Shown one piece after another: positions 8,889 through 16,228 of a DNA stretch of 34,671 nucleotides. The notes below the pieces were generated by a model. It saw only the letters and a list, made by a program, of their open reading frames with translations, had not been told where the DNA came from and searched no databases. Origin of the DNA: Terriglobia bacterium (GTDB lineage Bacteria; Acidobacteriota; Terriglobia; Bryobacterales; Bryobacteraceae); the NCBI GenBank assembly GCA_020073325.1, contig JAIQFJ010000011.1, positions 1 to 34,671 of the forward strand. Direction: 5' to 3'. Each line of letters starts with the position of its first letter. Positions within the stretch are counted from its first letter, which is position 1. The position numbers and the translations under genes are program-made.

Positions 8889-9686
8889 TTAGTTCAGCCG
8901 TCGAATCCAGATATTCCGGTACCGCACCGGATTCCCATGATTCTGCAGCGCCAGCGAATCTTCGGCCGGCTGCGGGACATACTTCGCTACGGCGCGATAC
9001 ACCGTAGGACCCATCGCCTCGCGATGATTCTGCACCACCACTCCATTGAAGATCACCGTGAGATACGCGGGCTTCACCAGCTTCTCGCCCTCGAATTTGG
9101 GAGCCTCGAACAGGATGTCGTAGGTCTGCCACTCACCCGGCTTGCGAGCCGCATTCGCCAGCGGCGGCCATTGTCCGTAGACCGCTCCGGCCTGGCCGTC
9201 GGCATAGGTGATGTTGTCGAAGGAATCCAGCACCTGGACCTCGTAGCGGCCTTGCAGAAAAACCCCGCTGTTGCCGCGGCTCTGGCTGTTGCCGCGAACT
9301 TCGGAGGGAGCCGCCCATTCGATGTGCAACTGTACGTCGCCGAATTTCTCCTTGGTCGCGATGTCGCCCTTGCCCGGGACCACTTCCATAAATCCGTTCT
9401 CGAGCTTCCACGTCGGAGCCGACGCCGCAAGCGTCACTCCGTTGCCCAGCTTCGCCGCCGACCATTTTGAAAAATCGGATCCGTTGAACAGCACAATCGC
9501 ATCCGACGGAGCGCCTCCTGGCTGCGCCCCGGGCGTCACCACCGGCGGATGCGGACGCGCAGGGTCGTGCACGTGAAACGGCAAGCCAGGGAGCATCGGA
9601 GTGTCGGTGAACCCCTTGTCATCGGCGGCAGGTTTATTCTGCGCAAAGCTAACGATACAAACGGTGGAGAGGAGCAATAGGCGCAT
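8889..9686 (-). CDS. Secreted DUF1080 (3-keto-disaccharide hydrolase-type) protein
   Basis: A 265-residue protein with a signal peptide (MRLLLLSTVCIVSFAQ) and one DUF1080 domain of LamG-like fold from about residue 70. Typical blocks are IVLFNGSDFSKWSAA, WKLENGFMEVVPGKGDI, SRGNSGVFLQGRYEVQVLDS, GQAGAVYGQ and a final VRYRNIWIRRL. Some family members hydrolyse 3-keto-glycosides; many are uncharacterised secreted proteins abundant in Acidobacteria and Planctomycetes. The start at 9686 is chosen because GAGG sits just upstream and the signal peptide begins there; an open frame extends back to 9767 without a plausible start. It is divergent from the gene at 9714, so the 27-base gap must hold both starts and overlapping control elements. 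Confidence 0.88.
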   Translation of the reverse strand: MRLLLLSTVCIVSFAQNKPAADDKGFTDTPMLPGLPFHVHDPARPHPPVVTPGAQPGGAPSDAIVLFNGSDFSKWSAAKLGNGVTLAASAPTWKLENGFMEVVPGKGDIATKEKFGDVQLHIEWAAPSEVRGNSQSRGNSGVFLQGRYEVQVLDSFDNITYADGQAGAVYGQWPPLANAARKPGEWQTYDILFEAPKFEGEKLVKPAYLTVIFNGVVVQNHREAMGPTVYRAVAKYVPQPAEDSLALQNHGNPVRYRNIWIRRLN

Positions 9687-9713
9687 GTCCCTCATGCTAC
9701 CCTGGGGGCGCTG

Positions 9714-10928
9714 ATGTTCGCTCGTTTGCTTCTGGCGGCGCTGTTCGTCTCGACCGCCTTCGCTCAATCAACGCTGTTCCAGCAGGTCGACGAGATGGTC
9801 TCGGCTCTGTCCGACATCACCGGCTGGAGAATCGAGCGCAAGGTTCCGGCGGAAATGCTGACCAAGGAAAAGTTCCGCCGCTACGTCGATTCGAAGATGA
9901 AGGACTCCAGCCGCGAGCAGCTTCATGCCGAAGAAGTGACGCTCAAAATGTTCGGCTTCGTCCCGCAGGACTACGACCTGGCCAAGGAAACCGTCGACCT
10001 GGTGAGCGAGCAGGCCGCCGCTTTTTACGACTACAACAAGAAGCGCCTGTTCATTCTCGATTCGACCACCGAAGGCAACGAGCAGCGCGTCGCGTTGGTC
10101 CATGAACTGGCCCATGCGCTGGCCGATCAGCATCATCCGCTCGGAAAATTCATGCACAAAGGATCGCCCGACGACGACGCGTCGACGGCGCGGCAAGCCG
10201 TCATGGAAGGACAGGCGACCTGGCTCACCTGGGCTTATGTTTCCAGGCGCAACGGCGGCGAGGCGTCGGTCCCGGCTGAGATGATCGAGGAACTGACGAA
10301 ATCTTCCGGCTCGGACAACACGGAATTTCCGGTGTTCACCAAGGCTCCGTTGTATATGAAGGAGTCGCTGGTGTTTCCCTATAACGAAGGATTGAAATTC
10401 CAGGACGCGATCTTTCATCGCCTGGGGCGGCCTGCGTTCGACCAGGTTTTTACGCGCGCGCCGCAAAGCACACAGCAGATTCTGCACCCCGGCGCTTACC
10501 TGGCCGCGAAGAAACCGACGGAGCCGGAGCCGCCATCGCTGCAGTCGGCGCTCGGAAAGAAAGAAGCGAAGCAGTATCGGCTGCTGGCCGAGGGAAGCCT
10601 CGGGGAATTCGATTTTTCGGTGCTGCTGCGGCAGTACGTTCCGGAACAGCAGGGCGCGGAGGCGGCCAGCCACTGGCGCGGCGCGTCGTACCGGCTCTAT
10701 GAAAACAAGCGCGACAAGTCCGACGTGTTGACGTATCGCGCCGAGTGGGATTCGCCGGAATCGGCACAGAAGTTCGAAGAGCTCTATCTTCGTGTGATGC
10801 GGGGCCGCTCGAAGAAATTCGAAAAGAGCGGCGAAGGCGCGGCTGTTTCCGGTTCGGGCGATTCGGGCGCGTTCCGGTTATCGGTCAAAGGCGACGCCGT
10901 CGAGTCGATTGAAGGCTTGAAGAACTGA
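9714..10928 (+). CDS. Secreted HExxH (zincin-like) protein
   Basis: A 404-residue protein with a signal peptide (MFARLLLAALFVSTAFAQ). At about residues 128-140 it carries VALVHELAHALADQHHP, an HExxH zinc-binding motif, and about 35 residues later MEGQATW, whose glutamate could be the third zinc ligand as in gluzincins. YDYNKKRLFILD before the motif resembles the strand preceding the active helix in metallopeptidases. The C-terminal half (about 250-404) has no motif I recognise. It is probably exported and metal dependent; the peptidase activity is an inference from the motif. It is followed after 50 bases by the thioredoxin-fold pair on the same strand. Confidence 0.75.
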   Translation: MFARLLLAALFVSTAFAQSTLFQQVDEMVSALSDITGWRIERKVPAEMLTKEKFRRYVDSKMKDSSREQLHAEEVTLKMFGFVPQDYDLAKETVDLVSEQAAAFYDYNKKRLFILDSTTEGNEQRVALVHELAHALADQHHPLGKFMHKGSPDDDASTARQAVMEGQATWLTWAYVSRRNGGEASVPAEMIEELTKSSGSDNTEFPVFTKAPLYMKESLVFPYNEGLKFQDAIFHRLGRPAFDQVFTRAPQSTQQILHPGAYLAAKKPTEPEPPSLQSALGKKEAKQYRLLAEGSLGEFDFSVLLRQYVPEQQGAEAASHWRGASYRLYENKRDKSDVLTYRAEWDSPESAQKFEELYLRVMRGRSKKFEKSGEGAAVSGSGDSGAFRLSVKGDAVESIEGLKN

Positions 10929-10978
10929 TCTCGCCCCGATGGAAACCCACGATGGAAACGTTGAGGTAAACTGATGGC

Positions 10979-11560
10979 ATGCGCACACTCGCCAGTCTGG
11001 CTCTTGTTGCGGCGTTGACGGTTCCGGCCGTGTTCGCCGAGAACGCCCCCAAGAAAGCTCCGGATTTTACCTTCACCGATATGAGCGGAAAACAGGTTCA
11101 GCTCTCCACGGCCGCCAAGGGCAAGGTTTGCGTCCTGACGTTCATTCTGACGACGTGCCCGCACTGCCAGCGGGAATCGCAGATGCTGACGAAGATGTAT
11201 AAGGAAATGGCTCCGCGCGGACTTTCTGTGTACGCCGTCGCGGTGAACGACAATGCGGCCGTCCTGATTCCCGGTTTTGCGCAGCAGTTCGAAGTCGGCT
11301 TCCCGGTCGGATTTTCATCTCCCGACGCGATGATGTCGTTCATGGGATTTTCGCCGATGGAGCGCTGGGTGGTTCCGCAGGTCACGGTGATCGACCGCAA
11401 GGGCATGATCCGCGCGCAGTCCCCATATAGCGGCGATCCGAATCTGCAATCGGAAACGTACATGCACAGCCTGCTCGACGGTCTGCTGAAGGAAGGCGCC
11501 GCGACCACCAAGACGGGCGCCAAAGCCACCAAGACCACGGCCAGCACTCATCACCAGTAA
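10979..11560 (+). CDS. Secreted thioredoxin-fold (AhpC/TSA-TlpA type) protein with CPHC site
   Basis: A 193-residue protein: signal peptide (MRTLASLALVAALTVPAVFA), then APDFTFTDMSGKQVQLS and TTCPHCQRESQM, a CxxC redox site placed as in TlpA/ResA-like proteins, and a cis-Pro region (RWVVPQVTVIDRKG). The C-terminus is Lys/Thr rich (KTGAKATKTTAS) and ends in histidines. GAGGT lies about ten bases before the chosen ATG. The stop codon overlaps the start of the next gene (TAATG), so the two paralogs are translationally coupled. A role in extracytoplasmic thiol-disulfide exchange or peroxide reduction is inferred from the fold; the partner is unknown. Confidence 0.85.
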   Translation: MRTLASLALVAALTVPAVFAENAPKKAPDFTFTDMSGKQVQLSTAAKGKVCVLTFILTTCPHCQRESQMLTKMYKEMAPRGLSVYAVAVNDNAAVLIPGFAQQFEVGFPVGFSSPDAMMSFMGFSPMERWVVPQVTVIDRKGMIRAQSPYSGDPNLQSETYMHSLLDGLLKEGAATTKTGAKATKTTASTHHQ

Positions 11561-12090
11561 TGAAGCGCCTCATTTCGGCTGTACTCCTTTCCGCGATGAC
11601 GCTCGCGGCGATGCCTCCGCTGCCGCGCAAATCGCCTGAATTTACCATCACCGAGGGTCCGGCGAAGGAAACGCTGCTGTCGAGCTATCGCGGCAAAGTC
11701 GTCGTGCTGGCCTTCGTCCACACGACCTGCATCCACTGCCAGCAGTTTTCCGCGGTGCTGACGAAGCTGCATCACGAGCTGGGGCCAAAAGGATTCCAGC
11801 CGATCGACGTGGCCTGGAACCAGGGCGCCATGGCGCTGGTCCCCGGATTCGTGAAACAGATCGGCATCGATTTCCCGGTGGGCTACAGCGACTGGGACCC
11901 GATCATGAGCTACCTGGGATTTTCGATCATGGACCGTCCCGTGGTGCCGCTGATCGTGGTGATCGATAAAAGAGGAATGATTCGCGCGGAGAGTCCTCCG
12001 CAGGGCGATCCGAATCTTCAGGACGAAGCGAGGCTGAAGGCGCTGATCGAAAGCCTGCTGGCGGAAGGCTCGTCGGCAAAGAAGAAGTAA
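11560..12090 (+). CDS. Secreted thioredoxin-fold protein with CIHC site, paralog of upstream gene
   Basis: A 176-residue paralog of the preceding protein: short signal peptide (MKRLISAVLLSAMTLA), KSPEFTITEG, then TTCIHCQQFS with CIHC replacing CPHC, and a conserved tail region (RPVVPLIVVIDKRGMI, then QGDPNLQDEARLK). The shared phrases GDPNLQ, FPVGYSDWD-like residues and the Pro-Val cis-proline area show that the two arose by duplication. The change of Pro to Ile between the cysteines would be expected to alter the redox potential, so the two may have different partners or directions of electron flow. Translation probably couples through the TAATG overlap. Confidence 0.83.
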   Translation: MKRLISAVLLSAMTLAAMPPLPRKSPEFTITEGPAKETLLSSYRGKVVVLAFVHTTCIHCQQFSAVLTKLHHELGPKGFQPIDVAWNQGAMALVPGFVKQIGIDFPVGYSDWDPIMSYLGFSIMDRPVVPLIVVIDKRGMIRAESPPQGDPNLQDEARLKALIESLLAEGSSAKKK

Positions 12091-12120
12091 CGGTTCTCGT
12101 TTTCTCCCAATCCAGCTTGT

Positions 12121-12208
12121 GAAATGTGGGGCCGCTCGTCAGAGCGGCGAGCCGGTTGCCAAACCGGCTTTTCGTGATCAGCCGGTCTCACGACCGGCCC
12201 CACATTTC
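12121..12208. repeat. REP-like palindromic repeat, family A, copy 2
   Basis: An 88-base element bounded by the perfect inverted repeat GAAATGTGGGGCC / GGCCCCACATTTC. Inside are CCGCTCGTCAGAGCGG and AGCCGGTTGCCAAACCGGCT, each its own hairpin. The block from 12126 matches 8814 onward with few changes. It fills most of the 147-base spacer between the thioredoxin-fold gene and the NHL gene. Confidence 0.7.
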
Positions 12209-12237
12209 ATATACTCGATAAGTTCAGGAGGACCCAG

Positions 12238-13281
12238 GTGTCTACAAACTTTCTTCTCTTCGCCGCCGCCGCTGCCGTCGTCTCCTTCGCCGCCGACGTT
12301 GTGCCCAATTCGCAGCCGAATCCTTACAAAATGGTGGAGCACTGGTATCAGCTCCCCGCAGGCCGCACCATGGGATCCTCGAGCGCCGTCGACATCGACT
12401 CGAAAGGACACATCTGGATTGCCGACCGCTGCGGAGCCAATAGCTGCGCGGGCAAGGACGACATCGATCCCATCATGGAGTTCGATTCGTCGGGAAAACT
12501 CGTGAAGTCTTTCGGCAAGGGGATGTTCCTTTTTCCGCACGGCATCTGCATCGATAAGCAGGACAACATCTGGATCACCGACGGGCAGGGCCGCGACGGC
12601 AAGGGTCACGTCGCGATCAAGCTGAGTCCCGAAGGCAAGGTGCTGATGACGATCGGCAAGCCGGGCGTCGCGGGCGACAGCGAAGACACGCTGAATCAGC
12701 CCAACGACGTCGCCATCGCGCCCAACGGCGATATTTTTATCGGCGACGGCCACAACGTCGGCACCGGCAACGCACGCGTCGTCAAGTACGACAAGAACGG
12801 CAAGTTCATCAAGCAATGGGGCAGCCACGGCTCGGGTCCGGGACAGTTCGAGATGCCGCACTCGCTGGCGTTCGATTCGAAAGGCCGCCTGTTCGTCGCC
12901 GATCGCGGCAACAACCGCATCCAGATCTTCGATCAGGACGGAAAATTTATCGCCGAATGGAAACAGTTCGGGCGTCCCAGCGGAATCTTCATCGACAAGA
13001 AAGATAACCTCTATTCAGCCGACTCCGAATCGCAGCCGGTGAAGACCGAAGGCAGGATGGCGGCCTACGGTTTCAACCCCGGCTACAACCGCGGCCTGCG
13101 CATCGGCAGCGCCAAGGACGGCACGGTGGTGGCGTTCATTTCCGATCCGCCCACCGACAATATTCTCGACAAGCCGCGCGCGATCACCAGCAATGCCGAA
13201 GGCATCGCGGCGGATGCGCAGGGGAACGTGTACGGAGCCGAGGTCGGGCCGAGGGACGTCAAGAAGTACGTGAAGAAGTAG
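12238..13281 (+). CDS. Secreted NHL-repeat six-bladed beta-propeller protein
   Basis: A 347-residue protein with a GTG start nine bases after a perfect AGGAGG, a signal peptide (STNFLLFAAAAAVVSFAA) and a chain of NHL-type blades: DIDSKGHIWIADRCG, CIDKQDNIWITDG, AIAPNGDIFIGDGHN, AFDSKGRLFVADRGNNRIQIFD and SNAEGIAADAQGNVYGAEV. Such propellers include peptidyl-alpha-hydroxyglycine alpha-amidating lyase-like and SMP-30-like enzymes as well as pure binding domains. The layout resembles lyase-like NHL proteins, but I cannot assign an activity. It ends at a hairpin terminator. Confidence 0.85.
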   Translation: MSTNFLLFAAAAAVVSFAADVVPNSQPNPYKMVEHWYQLPAGRTMGSSSAVDIDSKGHIWIADRCGANSCAGKDDIDPIMEFDSSGKLVKSFGKGMFLFPHGICIDKQDNIWITDGQGRDGKGHVAIKLSPEGKVLMTIGKPGVAGDSEDTLNQPNDVAIAPNGDIFIGDGHNVGTGNARVVKYDKNGKFIKQWGSHGSGPGQFEMPHSLAFDSKGRLFVADRGNNRIQIFDQDGKFIAEWKQFGRPSGIFIDKKDNLYSADSESQPVKTEGRMAAYGFNPGYNRGLRIGSAKDGTVVAFISDPPTDNILDKPRAITSNAEGIAADAQGNVYGAEVGPRDVKKYVKK

Positions 13282-13289
13282 TTGTTTGT

Positions 13290-13334
13290 GCCACGAATGC
13301 ACACGAACGTGTTCATTCGTGGCTGCTCCTTTTT
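13290..13334 (+). terminator. Intrinsic terminator after the NHL gene
   Basis: A ten-base stem GCCACGAATG (13290-13299) / CATTCGTGGC (13314-13323) with a 14-base loop, followed shortly by TTTTT (13330-13334). It lies directly after the NHL gene stop codon. Confidence 0.65.
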
Positions 13335-13361
13335 CCCGTCACGCAGCATCCAACCACTTAC

Positions 13362-14228
13362 ATGAAAATCGCATTCATCGGACTCGGGAATATGGGTATC
13401 GGCATGGCGCACAATCTGCAACGCGCCGGCCACGAATTGACCGTCTACAATCGCAGCCGTGAAAAAGCCGACGCGTTCGGCGCTCGCGTGGCGGATTCTC
13501 CCAAGCAGGCCGCAAGCGGCGCCGACGTCGCGATCACGATGCTGGCGGACGATCGCGCGGTGGAAGATGTGACGTTCGGCGACCACGGCATCGCCGCCGG
13601 ATTGCCGCGCGGCTCGGTTCACGTTTCGAGCAGCACCATCAGCACCGCGCTTTCACGACGCCTCGCCGCGGTGCATGGCGGACATCAGCAGGGTTACGTC
13701 AGCGCGCCGGTTTTCGGGCGTCCCGACGCCGCCGAGGCGAAGCGATTGCTGGTGGTTCCCGCCGGTCCCGCGGACCTGATCGAGCGCTGCCAGCCCCTTT
13801 TCGACGCGATCGGCCGCCAGACCTTCGTGATCGGTTCTGAGCCGTGGCAGGCGAACGCGCTCAAGCTGTGCGGGAATTTCATGATCGCGAGCATGCTGGA
13901 ATCCTTCGGCGAGGCGTTCGCGACGCTGAAAAAAGCCGGCGTCGAACCGCACACGTTTCTGGACGTGATGAGCACGCTGTTCGGCTCGCCCGTGTACGCG
14001 AACTACGGAAAAATCATCGCGGACGAAAAATTCGAGCCCGCGGGATTCGCGCTGAAGCTGGGCTTGAAAGACGTGCGGCTCGTGCTACAGACCGCCGAGG
14101 AGTGCGCCTCGCCCATGCCGATCGCGAGCGTGGTGCGCGATCGTCTTCTCTCCGCGATGGCCCACGGCCAAGGTGAACTTGACTGGTCCAGCATCGCGCG
14201 CATGTCGGCGAAGCAGGCCGGGCTGTAA
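13362..14228 (+). CDS. 3-hydroxyisobutyrate dehydrogenase-like NAD(P)-dependent oxidoreductase
   Basis: A 288-residue beta-hydroxyacid dehydrogenase. The N-terminal Rossmann fold starts MKIAFIGLGNMGIGMAHNLQ (GxGxxG) and has YNRSREKA at the end of strand 2, where the arginine suggests NADP preference. The substrate-binding VSAPVFGRPDAAEA replaces the usual D-A-P-V-SGG phrase. The catalytic lysine lies in NALKLCGNFMI near residue 168, and the all-alpha C-terminal domain runs from about 165 to 288. Relatives include tartronate semialdehyde reductase, glyoxylate/succinic semialdehyde reductases and imine reductases. The exact substrate is unknown. Confidence 0.87.
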   Translation: MKIAFIGLGNMGIGMAHNLQRAGHELTVYNRSREKADAFGARVADSPKQAASGADVAITMLADDRAVEDVTFGDHGIAAGLPRGSVHVSSSTISTALSRRLAAVHGGHQQGYVSAPVFGRPDAAEAKRLLVVPAGPADLIERCQPLFDAIGRQTFVIGSEPWQANALKLCGNFMIASMLESFGEAFATLKKAGVEPHTFLDVMSTLFGSPVYANYGKIIADEKFEPAGFALKLGLKDVRLVLQTAEECASPMPIASVVRDRLLSAMAHGQGELDWSSIARMSAKQAGL

Positions 14229-14245
14229 AACTTCTTTACTCGATT

Positions 14246-14518
14246 TCAGTTCCGCCGGCGGTAGTATCCCCCGCCCCCAAGCCCGCCTGCGTCGATCAGC
14301 ACCGCGACGACCAGGATCAGCACATTCCCGCCCTCGATCGGCATGTGCGAATTAAGCATCCACGCATACGCCAGCGTCGTCAGCGGCAGAAAAATGAACC
14401 CGAGCAGCGGAATCAGAATCCCGTGATACGCGCGATCCAGATAGCTCGAAAAAAAGAACAGGAGCGCCAGCACCACGCGCGGAAAAGCGAGCACGACGAG
14501 CAGTAAGAGACAAGGCAT
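14246..14518 (-). CDS. Small membrane protein of unknown function
   Basis: A 90-residue protein with three hydrophobic segments (about 2-22, 32-54 and 64-80) and a short glycine-rich, basic tail (GGLGGGGYYRRRN). It is convergent with the dehydrogenase gene, with 17 bases between the stops. No Shine-Dalgarno is apparent before the ATG. The pattern of a small multi-pass protein with a conserved-looking LPLTTLAYAW segment suggests a real gene; I do not recognise a family. Confidence 0.6.
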   Translation of the reverse strand: MPCLLLLVVLAFPRVVLALLFFFSSYLDRAYHGILIPLLGFIFLPLTTLAYAWMLNSHMPIEGGNVLILVVAVLIDAGGLGGGGYYRRRN

Positions 14519-14574
14519 GCCGATTCAATTTTCGCGCAAACAGCCCGTTCCCGCCCGCGGCCAGCGACCCGCAG

Positions 14575-15126
14575 TTACGCGTGGACCCGCACATGGCTGA
14601 AGAGCTGGATCATTTCGCGATTGAAGGCCGGGAGATCGTCCGGCTTGCGGCTGGTGACCAGATTCCCGTCGACCACCACTTCCTGATCCACCCACTCCGC
14701 TCCCGCATTGCGAAGGTCGGTCTTGAGCGACGGCCACGACGTGATTTTCCGGCCGCGAGCGCCGCCCGCCTCGATCACCATCCATGGGCCATGGCAGATC
14801 GCCGCCACCGGCTTGTTCTTTTCGAAAAACGATCGAGCGAACGCGACGGCCGCAGCCTCCATCCGCAGCCTGTCCGGGCTGATCACGCCGCCCGGCTGCA
14901 ACAGAGCGTCGAAATCATCAGGCCGCGCCCGATCGAGCTTCACATCCACCGGGAAATAGCCGCCCCATTCCGTAAACTTCCAACTGCGGACCGTATCTCC
15001 GGCCGGCGAAACGATTTTCGTTTCCGCGCCGGCAGCCTGAAGCGCCCGCCTGGGCTCGGTCATCTCGATTTCTTCAAAGCCGTTCTCGACCAGAATGGCG
15101 ACCTTCAAACCTTTCAGATTGTCCAT
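14575..15126 (-). CDS. DJ-1/PfpI family protein (YhbO/PfpI-type)
   Basis: A 183-residue protein with class I glutamine amidotransferase-like fold. It starts MDNLKGLKVAILVENGFEE, with the conserved glutamate near residue 20, and has PDDFDALLQPGG and the nucleophile elbow AICHGPW, whose cysteine is near residue 107 followed by His. The family includes PfpI peptidase and YhbO-type deglycase or stress proteins. A perfect AGGAGG precedes the ATG at 15126; an open frame runs back to 15213 but is not needed. The promoter region is shared with the divergent thioredoxin gene 99 bases away, which fits a stress-response theme but does not prove it. Confidence 0.9.
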   Translation of the reverse strand: MDNLKGLKVAILVENGFEEIEMTEPRRALQAAGAETKIVSPAGDTVRSWKFTEWGGYFPVDVKLDRARPDDFDALLQPGGVISPDRLRMEAAAVAFARSFFEKNKPVAAICHGPWMVIEAGGARGRKITSWPSLKTDLRNAGAEWVDQEVVVDGNLVTSRKPDDLPAFNREMIQLFSHVRVHA

Positions 15127-15225
15127 GAGAACCTCCTGCTTGTTTCGAAAGTGGTTTGATGCGACCGATTGCGAACCGTGTCGCGGAAACCGCAGGCGGC
15201 CGAAAATCATCACATAATCGTGACG

Positions 15226-15681
15226 ATGGCTGAAACGCTACTTTGTCGATGCCCGTCCTGTTCGGCCTTGAACAGGATTCCTCTGGAGAAGATCCGCGAA
15301 CATCGCGAGCCGGTGTGCGGCAAATGCAAGACGGTCCTACCCGTGGATAAGCCTGTGATCGTCACCGACTCTTCCTTCGCCACCGACGTCGGCCAGTCGA
15401 CACTTCCCGTCTTGCTCGATCTATGGGCCGACTGGTGCGGTCCATGCCGCTATATCGCCCCGGTGGTGAACGAACTCGCGCGCGAAATGATCGGGCGGGT
15501 GCGCGTCGCGAAGCTGAATATCGAGGAGAACCCCGTCACGCCGGCGCGCTATAACGTGCAGAGCATTCCCACGCTGCTGATCATCAAAGACGGCGACGAA
15601 ATCGATCGCATCGTCGGCGTGCAGCCGAAGGCCGCGATCGTGAGCCGGCTGGAAAAAGCGCTCAGTCGAAGTCCAGCATGA
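15226..15681 (+). CDS. trxC: Thioredoxin 2 (TrxC-type) with N-terminal zinc-binding motif
   Basis: A 151-residue thioredoxin with an N-terminal extension carrying two CxxC pairs (CPSC and CGKC), as in zinc-binding Trx2, then the thioredoxin domain with W70-C71-G-P-C74 and the cis-proline loop QSIPTLLI. It would reduce protein disulfides in the cytosol using thioredoxin reductase. The ATG at 15226 is chosen because MAETLLCRCPSC matches the family start. The last 20 bases overlap the end of the convergent UBP zinc-finger gene. Confidence 0.9.
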   Translation: MAETLLCRCPSCSALNRIPLEKIREHREPVCGKCKTVLPVDKPVIVTDSSFATDVGQSTLPVLLDLWADWCGPCRYIAPVVNELAREMIGRVRVAKLNIEENPVTPARYNVQSIPTLLIIKDGDEIDRIVGVQPKAAIVSRLEKALSRSPA

Positions 15682-15925
15682 CCTGGTCGACGTAGCACCA
15701 TCCCCAATCCTCGCCCGGCTCGATCGACCTGACAATGGGGTGCTTCGTCGCGTGAAAATGCTTCGTGGCGTGCTTGTTCTTCGACGAATCGCAGCATCCC
15801 ACATGTCCGCAAATGAGGCACAGCCGCAGGTGGACCCAGGTGTCGCCCATCTTGAGGCACTCCTCGCATCCGTTGGTATGCGGCGTGACATCTTTGATCT
15901 GGCCGAGGTGGCTGCACTGTTCCAT
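15662..15925 (-). CDS. UBP-type zinc finger domain protein
   Basis: An 87-residue protein made almost entirely of one UBP zinc finger: CSHLGQI at the start, NGCEECLKMGDTWVHLRLCLICGHVGCCD with clustered Cys ligands, then HATKHFHATKHPIV with His ligands, and a terminal WGWCYVDQVMLD. In eukaryotes this domain binds the ubiquitin C-terminus; bacterial stand-alone forms are common in Acidobacteria and Actinobacteria, and their role is not established. GGAAG precedes the ATG. Its 3' end overlaps the thioredoxin gene by 20 bases in convergent orientation. Confidence 0.9.
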   Translation of the reverse strand: MEQCSHLGQIKDVTPHTNGCEECLKMGDTWVHLRLCLICGHVGCCDSSKNKHATKHFHATKHPIVRSIEPGEDWGWCYVDQVMLDFD

Positions 15926-15969
15926 ACTTCCAGGATCGCGCAGTTGTCAATCGCCCGATAACATTGACC

Positions 15970-16190
15970 GAGCCCCCGCGATCACTCGCGGGGCTTTCCC
16001 GTACGAATTCGAATCGGTGAAAAGCCCCGCCAGTCAGAGTCTGCGTGAAAATGACCGGCGCCGGCCGCTTCCTCCGGTCGCGGTTCCTTAAACGGCTGAT
16101 TCAGCAGGATGCCGACAATGAACCGCGACCGCAGGAAGCGGCGAACATTCAGTTTTCACACAGACTCGGTCATGGCGGGGGCCGGTCCGC
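15970..16190. repeat. Diverged third copy of the 159-bp intergenic repeat, split by an insertion
   Basis: GAGCCCCCGCGAT-ACTCGCGGGGCTTTCC at 15970 onward, then GCCCCGCCAGTCA (16024-16036), then TCATGGCGGGGG after 16170, matches the repeat units at 17812-18126 in the same order. The match is interrupted between GTCA and TGGCGGGGG by the 132-base element described separately. Confidence 0.7.
16037..16168. mobile_element. MITE-like hairpin element with 4-bp target duplication
   Basis: A 132-base non-coding insertion. Its ends are GAGTCTGCGTGAAAA and TTTTCACACAGACTC, inverted with one mismatch in 15. Inside, GCCGCTTCCTCCGGTCGCGG is mirrored by CCGCGACCGCAGGAAGCGGC, so nearly the whole element folds into one hairpin with a loop of about 33 bases. 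GTCA flanks it on both sides (16033-16036 and 16169-16172). The two uninterrupted repeat copies at 17812-18126 read GCCAGTCATGGCGG, which is the expected empty site. No transposase is encoded; it would need one supplied in trans. Confidence 0.8.
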
Positions 16191-16228
16191 CGCATCGGAA
16201 CACTCATTTGTAATATCCTCAATTCGAT

